NCBI RefSeq assembly: GCF_900163695.1
Contig: NZ_FUIC01000022.1
Coordinates: 1-64,000, forward strand
DNA from: Gulosibacter sp. 10
GTDB taxonomy: Bacteria > Actinomycetota > Actinomycetes > Actinomycetales > Microbacteriaceae
Direction of reading: 5' to 3'
Length of the DNA stretch: 64,000 nucleotides
The position numbers and the translations under genes are program-made. This document shows, piece by piece, positions 47,863-57,360 of this stretch. How positions within the stretch are numbered: position 1 is the stretch's first letter; the number at the start of each line of letters is the position of its first letter. Below the pieces are notes generated by a model. The model was not told the DNA's origin. It saw only the letters and a program-made list of their open reading frames with translations, and made no database searches.

Positions 47863-49008
47863 TTACCGCATGAGCAGGTTCGGCTGTAGGAGGTACCGGA
47901 AGGTGTCGTTCTCGGCGGGCTCGTCGAGCGAGGTCTGGCCGGTGAGCAGCACGGGGCCCGGCTTGTTCGGGTTGTCGGTGGAGGTGAAGGCGATGCGCAC
48001 GAAGGGCGACTTGATCGCGTTCACGCCGTCGAGGAGGAACTGCGGCTTGAGGGAGATGACCATGTCGTCGCCGTGCAGGTTGACGCTGAAGTCCTCGGAG
48101 CCGGCGGCGTGGTCGGCGCCCGCGGTCGCTTGCAGGGTCACGCTCTCCTGCGTGAAGGTGAAGCGCAGCGCCTGCTCGCGCTCGATCACGATCTGCATGC
48201 GGCGGACGGCGTCGACCACGTCGCTGCCCTGCATCACCGCGAAGTGCGGGGTCTCCTTGGGGAAGAGGCGGGACACGGCCGGGAAGTTGCCCTTGATGAG
48301 CAGCGAGGTGACGGTGCGGCCCTCGGCGGTGAAGGCGATGAGCTGCCGCTCGCCCTCGGTGACGAGGGTCACGACGACCTCGCCGGCGTGGGCGAAGGAC
48401 TTGCCGACCTCGCCCAGGGTGCGGGCGGGGACGAGGGCCTGGTCACCCTCCGCGAAGTTGCTCTGCCAGCCGATCGTGCGGACCGCGACGCGGTAGCGGT
48501 CGGTGGCGACGAGGCCGAGCTCGTCCGGGGAGAAGGTGAGGTGGACGCCGGTGATGACCGGGGCGACGTCCTCGCGCGAGGCCGCGACGACGACCTGCCC
48601 GATGGCGTCCGCGAAGTCCTCGCCGGAGACGACGCCGGTGGTGCCGTCGACGACGGGCAGGGCGGGGAACTCCTCGAGGGGCATCGTGGGCAGGGTGAAG
48701 GTGGAGCGGCCGCAGGTGATGACGAGGCCCTCGTCGGTGCGCTCGACCGTGATGGGGGCGTCCGGAAGACGGTTCGCGATGTCGGAGAGGAGGCGGCCCT
48801 GGACGAGGACGGCGCCGGGGGTCTCGACCTGCGCCTCGACGGAGGTGCGGCTGGAGACCTCGTAGTCGAAGGACGAGAGGGAGAGCCCTTCATCGCTCGC
48901 GTCGAGCACCACGCCGCTCAGGATCGGAAGGGTGGGGCGCTGGGGCAGCAGCTTCACGACGAATGACACTGCATCGCTGAACACGTCGCGATTGACCTCG
49001 AACTTCAC
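47863..49008 (-). CDS. dnaN: DNA polymerase III sliding clamp (beta subunit)
   Basis: 381 aa, three similar clamp domains. MKFEVNRDVFSDAVSFVVKLLPQRPTLPIL at the start and PVLLTGQTSLDEPAENDTFRYLLQPNLLMR at the end are typical of actinobacterial DnaN. Encircles DNA and tethers polymerase. Lies between oriC and recF. Confidence 0.98.
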   Translation of the reverse strand: MKFEVNRDVFSDAVSFVVKLLPQRPTLPILSGVVLDASDEGLSLSSFDYEVSSRTSVEAQVETPGAVLVQGRLLSDIANRLPDAPITVERTDEGLVITCGRSTFTLPTMPLEEFPALPVVDGTTGVVSGEDFADAIGQVVVAASREDVAPVITGVHLTFSPDELGLVATDRYRVAVRTIGWQSNFAEGDQALVPARTLGEVGKSFAHAGEVVVTLVTEGERQLIAFTAEGRTVTSLLIKGNFPAVSRLFPKETPHFAVMQGSDVVDAVRRMQIVIEREQALRFTFTQESVTLQATAGADHAAGSEDFSVNLHGDDMVISLKPQFLLDGVNAIKSPFVRIAFTSTDNPNKPGPVLLTGQTSLDEPAENDTFRYLLQPNLLMR

Positions 49009-49199
49009 GGTGCGTCCTCTCGAGTAGGTGGACCACCCATGCTAGCGCTCCGAGACCGGTGCATCGAACCGTATCGATCTTCGCTCAGGGTTTCGGCTTC
49101 GTCCTCGCTCCGTCGGAAGGATCGAAGAAGTTCGATCCGATCTCGAGCCGGGCTTCCGGGTCGATGTCACGAGCGCGTCTTCATGGATTGAAATCCGTA

Positions 49200-49500
49200 G
49201 CCGCAGTGTTAACAGCTGTGGATAATGTGGATAACTCTGTGGATGCCAGCTTTCCGTAGGGAACTACATCCGTGGAACTTGTGACTCGTCGGTGCATGGA
49301 AAGTGGTCGATTTCGGGGTCGATGTGAGTGGAAACTGCGTTATTCACAGGCTCGATGGGGTTATCCACATGGTTTCACGTCCAAAACCACGAGTTATCCA
49401 CAGGTTTTGTGAACTCGGTACCGTGATCTTGTCCACGGATCGTCCACCGTCCGTCCACGGGTGTTTCCACACGCTTATCCACACCGCCTGTGGATAACTC
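49200..49500. other. oriC: Chromosomal replication origin oriC (DnaA-box cluster)
   Basis: Perfect DnaA boxes (TTATCCACA or inverse) at 49217-49225 and 49226-49234 (back to back), 49361-49369, 49394-49402, 49475-49483 and 49489-49497; near matches at 49238, 49340 (TTATTCACA) and 49429 (TTGTCCACG). The location between dnaN and dnaA is the actinobacterial norm. I see no very AT-rich unwinding segment, but the GC of the stretch is clearly below its surroundings. Confidence 0.92.
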
Positions 49501-49600
49501 GGTTCGAGAGGGTCGGTCGGACCGGCTCCGGGGCGGGCGTGTCCCGGTGGAAATCCTCGTGCCGGGAGGCCGGGCATCGTCCGGCGAGGCATCATCGTCG

Positions 49601-49677
49601 GTGTTCGGTGTTCGGTGTTCGGTGTTCGGTGTTCGGTGTTCGGTGTTCGGTGCTCGGTGTTCGGTGCTCGGTGCTCG
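49601..49677. repeat. Heptamer tandem repeat GTGTTCG
   Basis: Eleven contiguous 7-bp units; eight are GTGTTCG and three GTGCTCG (units 8, 10 and 11). Confidence 0.95.
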
Positions 49678-49704
49678 TGCGATTCGCGGACGCTGCGGGC
49701 CTCT

Positions 49705-49760
49705 GAGTGCCGGCCGCCGAGTGCCGGCCGCCGAGTGCCGGCCGCCGAGTCCCGGCCCAC
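49705..49760. repeat. 14-bp tandem repeat GAGTGCCGGCCGCC
   Basis: Three identical units and a fourth with three changes (GAGTCCCGGCCCAC). Confidence 0.95.
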
Positions 49761-49773
49761 GAGCGCGGGGACA

Positions 49774-49832
49774 CAGATGCGTCGAAGTTCGTCGTTATGG
49801 AGCGCCGATAACCGCACACTTCGACGCATCTG
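49774..49832. repeat. GATGCGTCG palindromic element, copy 2
   Basis: 15-bp perfect arms (49774-49788 and 49818-49832); the interior shares TTCGTCGTTATG and TAACCGC with the copy at 33875. Confidence 0.9.
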
Positions 49833-50048
49833 AGCACCGGCACCTCTATGGACACGTCGAGCGACCGTGCCAAGGGCGGCGCTTCCGGTGAGATCGACAC
49901 GATCCTTCGATCCCGGGGGAGGGCCGGGCGTCTCCCGAGGTCGGCGTATCCGCTCGGTTCCGCGCATCGGTCCGGCTCATCACCTGCCGCGGAGCGTCGC
50001 GCATCGTTCGGAGCCTCGCGGATCCGGGCGCGTGGATCTCCCCGAGCC

Positions 50049-50132
50049 CGCGCAGACGGAGAGCCTGACCCGCACGGACAGAGAATCTGACCCGCACGGA
50101 CAGAGAATCTGACCCGCACAGACGGAGAATCT
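50049..50132. repeat. 22-bp tandem repeat GACCCGCACGGACAGAGAATCT
   Basis: Full units at 50067, 50089 and 50111 (first two identical), with a partial one before. Together with the arrays at 49601 and 49705 it fills the oriC-dnaA spacer; there is no gene between 49009 and 50188. Confidence 0.92.
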
Positions 50133-50188
50133 GATCGGCACGCGCACACGCCGGCGCGGCCGAGTGCGCGGCGGCGCGTACGGCCGCC

Positions 50189-51685
50189 CTAGTTCTTGGC
50201 GCCGTGCCGGATGCGCGAGGTGAGCTCCGTGACCTGGTTGTAGACGGAGCGATCGCCGGTGATGAGCTTCGTGATCTTGCGGTGCGCGTACATCACGGTG
50301 GTGTGATCGCGGCCGCCGAACAGCTGGCCGATCTTCGGCAGGGAGAGGTTCGTCATCTCCCGGCACAGGTACATGGCGATCTGCCGGCTCGTGGCGATGG
50401 CCTGCGAGCGGCTGGAGCCGTAGAGGTCCTCGACGGTGAGGCGGAAGTAGTCCGCGGTCTCCCGGATGATGTCCTGCGGCGCGATGATGCTCGGCTCGTT
50501 GTCGTCCACGATGAGGTCCTTGAGCACCGTGGTCACGAGATCGAGGTCGATCGCCTGCTGGTTGAGGTTCGCGTAGGCGGTGACGCGGATGAGCGTGCCC
50601 TCGAGCTCGCGGATGGAGCCGTTGACGTGGACGGCGATGAACTCGACGGCGTCCTTGGGCAGATCGATCTGGTCCGCCTCGGCCTTCTTGCGGAGGATGG
50701 CGATGCGGGTCTCGAAATCGGGGGACTGCACATCCGTGATGAGCCCCCACTCGAAGCGCGAGCGCATCCGGTCCTCGAAGCCGGTCAGCTGCTTGGGCGG
50801 CACGTCCGAGGTGATGACGACCTGCTTGTTGTGCTCGTGCAGGGTGTTGAAGGTGTGGAAGAAGGCCTCCATCGTGGAGTCCTTCCCCTGCAGGAACTGG
50901 ATGTCGTCGATCATCAGGATGTCGTTGTTGCGGTAGCGGTCGTTGAACTCCTGACCGCGGTTCGCGGCGATCGAGTTGATGAAGTCGTTCGTGAACTCCT
51001 CGCTCGACACGTACCGGACCTGGATGCCGGGGTAGATGTTCTCGGCGTAGTTGCCGATGGCGTGGAGCAGGTGCGTCTTGCCGAGCCCGGAATCGCCGTA
51101 GATGAAGAGGGGGTTGTAGCTGCGTGCCGGGGCCTCGGCCACCGCGACGGCCGCGGCGTGCGCGAAGCGGTTCGAGCCGCCGATGATGAAGTTCTCGAAG
51201 GTGTAGCGGTCGTTGAGCCGCGAGTCGTGCGTGGTCGAGGACGCCGGCGCCTCGGAATGGTAGGGGGCCTGGTGGATGGTGGCCGGCGCGGCCCCATCCT
51301 GTGGATAAAGGGTGTGGATATTCGGGTCCGCCACGGTCTGCGCGAGGCTCGCCTGCTCGAGCGCGCTGGGCTGCGAGGGCTCCTGCTCGTACTCGACGAC
51401 ATCCGGCGCGGCCTCGCGCTGCATGTCGGGGTTCACGACCACCGCGAAGTTCGCCACTCCCGCCGAGGGATCGAGGGACTGGATCGCGGCGAACAGCGGC
51501 TCGCGGCCCCGGGTCTCGATCATCTCGCGGGTCGTGACGTTGGGGACCTCGAGGTAGATTGTGTCTCCCATCTGGCCTTTCGGCACCACTAGTCGGAAGA
51601 AGCCGCGCATCGACGCCGGGACCCTGTCATCGGTCTTGAGCGCTTCCAGGAGCGAGGACCAGACGACATCGATGTCCTCGGTCAT
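50189..51685 (-). CDS. dnaA: Chromosomal replication initiator DnaA
   Basis: 498 aa from ATG 51685 (MTEDIDVVW), supported by GGGAG just upstream; a longer frame to 51877 is rejected. Domain I about 1-85, long disordered domain II about 86-160, AAA+ domain III with Walker A GDSGLGKT (197-204) and Walker [11 protein letters not shown], domain IV with the DnaA signature [15 protein letters not shown]. Unwinds oriC. Its own domain II coding sequence contains DnaA boxes. Confidence 0.98.
   Translation of the reverse strand: MTEDIDVVWSSLLEALKTDDRVPASMRGFFRLVVPKGQMGDTIYLEVPNVTTREMIETRGREPLFAAIQSLDPSAGVANFAVVVNPDMQREAAPDVVEYEQEPSQPSALEQASLAQTVADPNIHTLYPQDGAAPATIHQAPYHSEAPASSTTHDSRLNDRYTFENFIIGGSNRFAHAAAVAVAEAPARSYNPLFIYGDSGLGKTHLLHAIGNYAENIYPGIQVRYVSSEEFTNDFINSIAANRGQEFNDRYRNNDILMIDDIQFLQGKDSTMEAFFHTFNTLHEHNKQVVITSDVPPKQLTGFEDRMRSRFEWGLITDVQSPDFETRIAILRKKAEADQIDLPKDAVEFIAVHVNGSIRELEGTLIRVTAYANLNQQAIDLDLVTTVLKDLIVDDNEPSIIAPQDIIRETADYFRLTVEDLYGSSRSQAIATSRQIAMYLCREMTNLSLPKIGQLFGGRDHTTVMYAHRKITKLITGDRSVYNQVTELTSRIRHGAKN
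51300..51321 (-). promoter_or_regulatory. DnaA boxes inside the dnaA coding sequence
   Basis: TGTGGATAA (51300-51308, perfect inverse box) and TGTGGATAT (51313-51321, one change) lie in the domain II linker codons, two DNA turns from each other at most, pointing the same way. Confidence 0.55.
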
Positions 51686-52068
51686 GCGGTCTCCCTTCGC
51701 GGCGCCATCGGTGCGATGAAGCGTCGGCTGTCGTTTCGGCGGTCGGTGTGGTGGTGTGTCGGGCTTGATCTTGCCCCGGACCAACCTGCGGCTGCAAGTT
51801 ATGCACAGCCGCTGTGGATAACTGTGTAAACTTGTGCACAGTTCGGTCGTAGACCGACCAGCATATGTCCTGCGCAAGGGTTTAACCCAACCGAATATCG
51901 AGTTCTCGGCGAGTCGTGCCGGGGCGTCAGGCGAACCGTGCTACAGGGGCTCGGCAACCTTCATACTTGACCTGAGACTTTGTCCGACGTAGTCTGTTCC
52001 GGTTGAGCCCATAGTCAGGGCGCTCAGTCGTTCCCCGTTACAGGGGCCCAAACTTCCGGAGCATTCTC
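51686..52068. promoter_or_regulatory. dnaA-rpmH divergent control region
   Basis: 383 bases without a gene. A perfect DnaA box at 51813-51821 with near matches TTATGCACA (51799) and TTGTGCACA (51832) sits in the dnaA leader, fitting autoregulation by DnaA. On the plus strand TTGACC (51967-51972), 17 bases, TAGTCT (51990-51995) is a good rpmH promoter. Confidence 0.75.
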
Positions 52069-52206
52069 ATGTCGAAGCGTACTTTCCAGCCGAACAACCG
52101 TCGTCGTGCCCGCAAGCACGGTTTCCGCGCACGCATGCGCACTCGCGCCGGCCGCGCCATCCTCTCGTCGCGCCGCGGCAAGGGCCGCAAGGTCCTCTCG
52201 GCCTGA
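52069..52206 (+). CDS. rpmH: 50S ribosomal protein L34
   Basis: 45 aa: [19 protein letters not shown], then [19 protein letters not shown] and KVLSA, the usual L34 sequence, very basic. Part of the large ribosomal subunit. It opens the plus-strand operon rpmH-rnpA-yidD-yidC-khpB-rsmG, 5 bases before rnpA, behind a sigma-70-like promoter. Confidence 0.98.
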   Translation: MSKRTFQPNNRRRARKHGFRARMRTRAGRAILSSRRGKGRKVLSA

Positions 52207-52211
52207 GCTCG

Positions 52212-52604
52212 GTGCTCGCCCACCCGAATCGGATCACCCGCGGCGACGACTACCGTCGGATCTCCCGCAGGGGCCTTCGGGTCGGCGCACGCGGCTTAGT
52301 CGTTCTCGGCGAACTGCGCACCGATGCCACAGCACCCACTCGATTCGGATTCATCATCACGAAGCGGGTGGGTGCTGCTGTTGTCAGGAACCGCCTCCGC
52401 CGGCGCCTCAAGGCGATCTCGCGCGAACTGCTCCTCCTCGTGCCCTCGGGGGCGTCCTTCGTCATCCGGGTCTTCCCGGAGGCCGCCGCGTACGACTACC
52501 AGGAGCTCCGGTCGAAGGTCCGAGGGGCCGTGCTCACCGCATCCGAACGGCTCGGCGTCCGCGCCATCCCGGAGCAGTGCTCCTGCGGAGACGAGGTCGA
52601 GTGA
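52212..52604 (+). CDS. rnpA: Ribonuclease P protein component
   Basis: 130 aa from GTG 52212. Family motif KRVGAAVVRNRLRRRLKAISRE (RNR signature) and RITRGDDYRRI near the N-terminus. Assists the RNase P RNA in maturing tRNA 5' ends. A short acidic Cys-containing tail is unusual but harmless. Confidence 0.96.
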   Translation: MLAHPNRITRGDDYRRISRRGLRVGARGLVVLGELRTDATAPTRFGFIITKRVGAAVVRNRLRRRLKAISRELLLLVPSGASFVIRVFPEAAAYDYQELRSKVRGAVLTASERLGVRAIPEQCSCGDEVE

Positions 52605-52605
52605 C

Positions 52606-52920
52606 GTGCGTCGGGCGCTCCACAACATCGTCCTCCTCCCGAGGAACGTCGGCGTGGCGCTGCTGCTCGGCTACCGCAAGGTCATCTCGCCGCTCTACGG
52701 GGACGTGTGCCGCTATTACCCCACGTGTTCCGCGTATGGTTTAGAGGCGGTGCAGACGTACGGCCTCGTGCGCGGAGGCTGGCTCGCGGCGCGCCGGATC
52801 CTGCGCTGCCACCCCTGGGCCAAACCCGACTTCGACGAGGTGCCGGAGCCGCGGCGCCCGTATGCGCTGCGCCGGACCGCGGCAGGCTTCGTAGTATCCA
52901 CCCTCCAACCGAAAGATTGA
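52606..52920 (+). CDS. yidD: Membrane protein insertion efficiency factor YidD
   Basis: 104 aa from GTG 52606, two bases after the rnpA stop. The family core is intact: YRKVISPLYGDVCRYYPTCSAYGLEAV, RGGWLAARRILRCHPW. Membrane-associated helper of YidC. No clearly better start exists; the next candidates cut into the conserved region. Confidence 0.94.
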   Translation: MRRALHNIVLLPRNVGVALLLGYRKVISPLYGDVCRYYPTCSAYGLEAVQTYGLVRGGWLAARRILRCHPWAKPDFDEVPEPRRPYALRRTAAGFVVSTLQPKD

Positions 52921-52929
52921 GCATCCCCA

Positions 52930-53904
52930 ATGGGCTTCATTGACACAATCCTTTGGCCGCTGAAGTGGCTGATCGAGGTCATCCTCGTCGCCGGGCACAC
53001 CGGCCTCACCGCCATCGGCCTCGACTACGACAGCGGTCTCACCTGGGTTCTGTCGATCCTGCTGCTCGTGCTCATCGTGCGCTCGGCGATGATCCCGCTC
53101 ATGATCCGCCAGATCAAGTCCATGCGCGGCATGATGGAGATCCAGCCCGAGCTCCAGAAGATCAACGACAAGTACAAGAACAAGCGCGACCAGTTCTCCC
53201 AGCAGGCGAAGCAGCAGGAGATCATGGCGCTGTACAAGCAGCACGGGTCGAGCCCACTCTCCGGCTGCTGGCCGATGCTCATCCAGATGCCGATCTTCTT
53301 CGCGCTGTTCCGCGTGCTCAATGCGGCGAACGCGGGAACCGCCGGCGTCGGCCTGATGAACGAGGACCTCGCGCACTCCTTCGGCAACTCGACTATCTTC
53401 GGCGCCCCGCTCAGCGCGGTGCTCAGCGACCCCGGCGGCAACGTGTCGGTGATCGTGGTGGCGATCACCATCATCGTGCTCATGGTCGGCTCGCAGTTCT
53501 TCACGCAGTTCCAGATCACCGCGCAGAATGTCTCGCCGCAGGCCAAGGCCTCGCCGATGTACCGCCAGCAGCAGATGATGATGTACATCCTGCCGCTCGT
53601 GATGGCGGTCACGGGATTCATGTTCCCCATCGGCGTGATGACCTACTGGCTGCTCTCGAACCTGTGGACCATGGGCCAGCAGTGGTGGACCATCCGCGCG
53701 ATGCCGACTCCGGGATCCGAGGCGGCGAAGAAGCGCGAGGAGCGCCTCCGCGCCGCGGGCAAGTGGGAGACCTCGCCCGAGAACCCCGAGAATCAGAAGA
53801 AGAAGAAGCTCGAGGAGCAGGGCATCGAGCCGAAGCCGGCCGGTCAGCGCCAGCAGCCCGTCTCGAAGCAGCGCTCGAAGAAGAAGAAAAAGAAGAAGAA
53901 GTAG
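52930..53904 (+). CDS. yidC: Membrane protein insertase YidC
   Basis: 324 aa, gram-positive-type YidC (no large outer domain). Five or six membrane segments; the hydrophilic-groove arginine lies in LIVRSAMIPLMIRQIKSM, and SGCWPMLIQMPIFFALFRVL is the conserved core. C-terminus is Lys-rich (KKKKKKKK), binding ribosomes. Inserts membrane proteins alone or with Sec. Confidence 0.97.
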   Translation: MGFIDTILWPLKWLIEVILVAGHTGLTAIGLDYDSGLTWVLSILLLVLIVRSAMIPLMIRQIKSMRGMMEIQPELQKINDKYKNKRDQFSQQAKQQEIMALYKQHGSSPLSGCWPMLIQMPIFFALFRVLNAANAGTAGVGLMNEDLAHSFGNSTIFGAPLSAVLSDPGGNVSVIVVAITIIVLMVGSQFFTQFQITAQNVSPQAKASPMYRQQQMMMYILPLVMAVTGFMFPIGVMTYWLLSNLWTMGQQWWTIRAMPTPGSEAAKKREERLRAAGKWETSPENPENQKKKKLEEQGIEPKPAGQRQQPVSKQRSKKKKKKKK

Positions 53905-53955
53905 ATTCCGACGGACGGGGCGCGGGCCCCGACTAGGCCCAAGAAAGGGACATGC

Positions 53956-54600
53956 ATGAGCACGGAGCACACCGGCACCGATGACGCCGGCACCGACGGA
54001 GCCAGCACCGAGCAGCAGGACGCCGAGCGCCCTGAGGCCGAGGCCGTCGAGGCCGTCGAGCCCGAGACGATCGCCGAGGCGCAGGACGCCGAGCTCGAGG
54101 ACGAGCCGGACGAGGACGCCGAGGACGAGGATCGGGACGAGGGCGATATCGCCGCCGATTACATCGAGGAGCTGCTCGACATCGCCGATGTGGACGGGGA
54201 CCTCGAGATCGACGAGCAGAACGGGCGCACCTACGTATCGGTGACGGCCGACGGCGAGTCGAACCTGTCCAAGCTCTCCTCCGGCCCGGTGGTCGAGGCG
54301 CTGCAGCAGCTCACGCGCCTCGCGGTGCAGGCCGAGACCGGCGAGTTCTCGCGCCTCATCCTCGATGTCGGCGGCTCGCGGGATGCGCGCCGCCGCGAGC
54401 TCGAGGAGCTCGTGGTGCGGGCTGTGCAGCGCATCGAGGAGGGCGCGGCGACGGCGGCGCTGCCGCCGATGTCCTCCTACGAGCGCAAGATCGTGCACGA
54501 CCTCGCGGCCGACCGCGGCTATCTCTCGGAGAGCGAGGGCGAGGGGCGCGACCGCCACACCGTCCTGCAGGCCCCCGCTGCCGACGAGCAGCAGGACTAG
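53956..54600 (+). CDS. khpB: RNA-binding protein KhpB (Jag), KH and R3H domains
   Basis: 214 aa. An acidic N-terminus of about 65 residues replaces the usual Jag_N domain, then a KH-II-like region (about 68-140) and an R3H domain at the C-terminus (about 143-203: RRAVQ-like helix, LPPMSSYERKIVHDLA, and GRDRHTVL). In firmicutes KhpB with KhpA regulates cell division messages; position after yidC is conserved. Confidence 0.93.
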   Translation: MSTEHTGTDDAGTDGASTEQQDAERPEAEAVEAVEPETIAEAQDAELEDEPDEDAEDEDRDEGDIAADYIEELLDIADVDGDLEIDEQNGRTYVSVTADGESNLSKLSSGPVVEALQQLTRLAVQAETGEFSRLILDVGGSRDARRRELEELVVRAVQRIEEGAATAALPPMSSYERKIVHDLAADRGYLSESEGEGRDRHTVLQAPAADEQQD

Positions 54601-54617
54601 GCCGTCCAGGAGTGAGC

Positions 54618-55298
54618 ATGAGTGCTGCGCAGGCCGTTCCCGAGCCGATCATGGAGCTCGAGATCGAGGGCGAGCGGATCGAGGTCGAGCCCCGACCCGA
54701 GGTGGCGGCGACGCTGTTCGGCGACCGGCTGGGGATCGCCCAGGCGTACGCCAACGCGCTCGTCCGCGACGGGGAGCTGCTGGGACTGCTCGGGCCGCTC
54801 GAGTACCCCCGGCTCTGGACCCGGCACATCGTCAACTCGGCGCTCATCGCCCCGCTGCTCGCGGGCAAGGTGGGGGACGTCGGCTCGGGGGCCGGGCTGC
54901 CGGGCATCCCGCTCGCCATCGCGCGGCCGGATGTGGAGTTCACGCTCATCGAGCCCATGGAGCGGCGGCACTCCTGGCTCGTGCAGCAGATCGAGGAGCT
55001 CGGGCTCGAGAACGTCACCGCGGTGCGGGCGCGGGCCGAGGAGATCGAGGACTCGTCGGCCTTCGACCAGGTCACCGCTCGCGCGGTCGCCGCGCTCTCG
55101 AAGCTGCTGCCCTGGACGGTGCCGCTGGTGCGCTACGGGGGCGAGATCGTGCTGCTCAAGGGCCGCTCCGCCGAGGCCGAGATCGCCAAGGCGCAGAAGG
55201 TGATCCGTCGCTTCAAGCTCGAGGACGTCCGGGTCGAGGAGGTCGGGGAGGACCTCGATACCGAGCCGACGCGCGTGGTCCGCGCGACCGTCGAGTAG
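54618..55298 (+). CDS. rsmG: 16S rRNA (guanine527-N7)-methyltransferase
   Basis: 226 aa from ATG 54618, five bases after AGGAG; a GTG at 54612 is possible. SAM-binding VGDVGSGAGLPGIPLAI (about 85-101), and the RsmG signatures PRLWTRHIVNSALIAPLL and ARAVAALSKLLPW. Methylates G527 of 16S rRNA. Last gene of the rpmH operon. Confidence 0.97.
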   Translation: MSAAQAVPEPIMELEIEGERIEVEPRPEVAATLFGDRLGIAQAYANALVRDGELLGLLGPLEYPRLWTRHIVNSALIAPLLAGKVGDVGSGAGLPGIPLAIARPDVEFTLIEPMERRHSWLVQQIEELGLENVTAVRARAEEIEDSSAFDQVTARAVAALSKLLPWTVPLVRYGGEIVLLKGRSAEAEIAKAQKVIRRFKLEDVRVEEVGEDLDTEPTRVVRATVE

Positions 55299-55316
55299 CC
55301 GCGCGGAACGAGGATA

Positions 55317-55345
55317 CGGGGCGGGACCGTTGCGGTCCCGCCCCG
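55317..55345 (+). terminator. Terminator after rsmG
   Basis: Perfect 13-bp GC stem CGGGGCGGGACCG/CGGTCCCGCCCCG with a TTG loop, 19 bases after the rsmG stop. It separates the ribosomal/insertase operon from the gene-free region. Confidence 0.85.
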
Positions 55346-55360
55346 CAGCCGTTTCCCGGC

Positions 55361-55710
55361 CTACAGCGCGCGGAGGATGACCGCGCTGCCCTGACCCGTG
55401 CCGTCGATGCCCCGGTCGCAGATGCCCCCCGTCGCAGATCCCCGCGGCGCCGAGGCTATCGGCGCCGAGCGCGGCGAGGCGGCGGGCCGGCGTGCCCACG
55501 ATGCGGGCGCCCGACGTGCCGATGGGATGCCCGAGCGCGATCGCCCGCCGTGGACGTTGACGATCGCGGGATCGATGCCGAGCTCGCGGGTGGAGTGGAT
55601 GCCGACGGCGGCGAAGGCCTCGTCGATCTCGACCGTGCGGGGCCCGTCGACGCGGGCGTGCGGGACCCTGTCGAGGGCGGCGCGGATGGCTCGAGCCGGC
55701 TGCGAGTGGA
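55361..55710 (-). pseudogene. Broken 3' fragment of a thiolase (acetyl-CoA C-acyltransferase) gene
   Basis: On the minus strand one frame gives SQPARAIRAALDRV and VEIDEAFAAV, STRELGIDPAIVNVHGG; the next frame continues AIALGHPIGTSGARIVGT and LAALGADSLGAAGICDGG; the first frame resumes with DGTGQGSAVILRAL and a stop. These are the C-terminal blocks of thiolases (NEAFA, GGAIALGHPxGxSGARI, ...GxGQGDALI). Two compensating shifts plus loss of all residues before about 280 make it a relic; the final block also seems locally duplicated (GICDGG/GICDRG). Confidence 0.85.
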
Positions 55711-56776
55711 GGTGCGTGTCGGGTCCCGCCACCAGGGCGGTGTGGCTTTGACGCGCGCGATGCTCGGTCTGCGTTGGGTGTTATCGAGCGCGGTCGGGAG
55801 GTTTAGGCGTGATAGTCGGGGACCATCGTGATTGGCCCCGGCTGCGATGCGATCTTGATCTGGTTTGGGAGCTGCACCTGTTCGTGGCGGTTCCATCGGG
55901 GTCCGCGTCCGGTGCGACGGCATAGTCCGAAGCGCAGCGAGCGAGGTAGAGGGCGTAGATCGTGGGTGCGTGAGTGCCGCCTGAAGATCGTTGATGGGAT
56001 GGTCTCTCTTTTCGGATCTGGACGAACGTTCCGCGCCTGGTCGTCGTAGTCGAATCGGCGAGCTCATCAAATACTCGAGTGGGACTGCCGAGGAGTTACC
56101 GAACACACGAGGAAGCAGAGCTGATGCCGAGACTGTGCTGGCTACCCTACTGCCCCCTCCCTAAACCTAAACCCTTCTTGCCTTGCTGGTGCTGCCTCGA
56201 TTTGCCGATAAAAGCCTGATCAGGGCAGGAAAACTTCATGTCGTGCGTTCGTTCTTCCGAGAATATGCCGTTGAGAGGATCCGTTCTGACGCTGGCTGTA
56301 TCTACATCTACTGATTTGGATGCAGAATGACGGTACGTCATGGGTTTGTCCAGTTTCCTGCGGAGAGTCATGAGAGAACCTGTTTTTCTCGATACTCCGA
56401 ATATTGCTCAGCGGGTATCTCAGACGCACAGAAGGTGCGCACCCTTCCCGAGCGCTTTTGTCATTGCTCCTCCAAGAAGGGGCGTGTCCGGAGCGCTTGC
56501 CGGAGAACCGGTGGTGACCGATATCGATGGAGAATGTCGACTCGATGGTGGGAGCTCCTCTTAGACGTAGTCGACCTCGAGACCGAGTCCGCTTCGAAGT
56601 ACTGAGGTGTCCCACGTTGGTCGTCGATCCGACTCGAGTAGAAGATGTTGTCCTGCTCGTAAGATGACCCCGGGGCGAATGCGACCTCGGGGCTCAAGGG
56701 GATCCTCCAACGAGACTGATGTTCACCTCTCTTGCCAGGAAGCAGAGCTCATACGGTGCCTGTCATGTGGGCAGAT

Positions 56777-56790
56777 GTTTCACGTGAAAC
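56777..56790. promoter_or_regulatory. parS site 1 (perfect)
   Basis: GTTTCACGTGAAAC, flanked TG...C as in the 16-bp consensus. Confidence 0.95.
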
Positions 56791-56935
56791 CCTAGATACA
56801 TGAAGCCAAGGAATGTTCTGTTCGACGAGTAGGGAGCGCACCTTCCCACGGAAGCACGCCATTTCAGAGCGTGTCGCTTCTCCACAGCCTGCGTATGGTG
56901 CGATGTTCAGTGTCGTTTCGCGGCATTTCAGGGCG

Positions 56936-56949
56936 GTTTCACGTGAAAC
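56936..56949. promoter_or_regulatory. parS site 2 (perfect)
   Basis: GTTTCACGTGAAAC, 159 bases from site 1; symmetric GG...CC surround. Confidence 0.95.
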
Positions 56950-57346
56950 CAAGGGACGCAGCAGAAGAGGGGTCGTAGACGCTTGGTCAGGTGTTGTCTC
57001 GCGATGGACAGCTCGTGTGCACGGTACTTCTCCTGCCTGTCTTGGCGAGGTGAACCAGATGCGAGGGCGATCATCACGAGAGGTATTCGCAAGTGTGCGG
57101 CAATGAAGCCGTCGTCAAACGCGATTCGGGCGGACTGAGGCTGCATTTCGTACGGAGACGAAGCCGTATCACTGCTGGGGTTTTACGCTGCGGGACCAAT
57201 CCAATGGGTATGCATTACAGGAAGACTTACCTCTAAGGAGGACCGACCCCCTCGGTTGAGCCGAGTACTGGTGGTTCCTACGGAGGGTAAGAGGAGAATA
57301 TGGAGCCTTCGTCTCCGAGCATTGGATGATATGAGCACTCAGGGTC

Positions 57347-57360
57347 GTTTCACGTGGAAC
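57347..57360. promoter_or_regulatory. parS site 3 (one change)
   Basis: GTTTCACGTGGAAC; A to G in the right arm. Confidence 0.88.
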
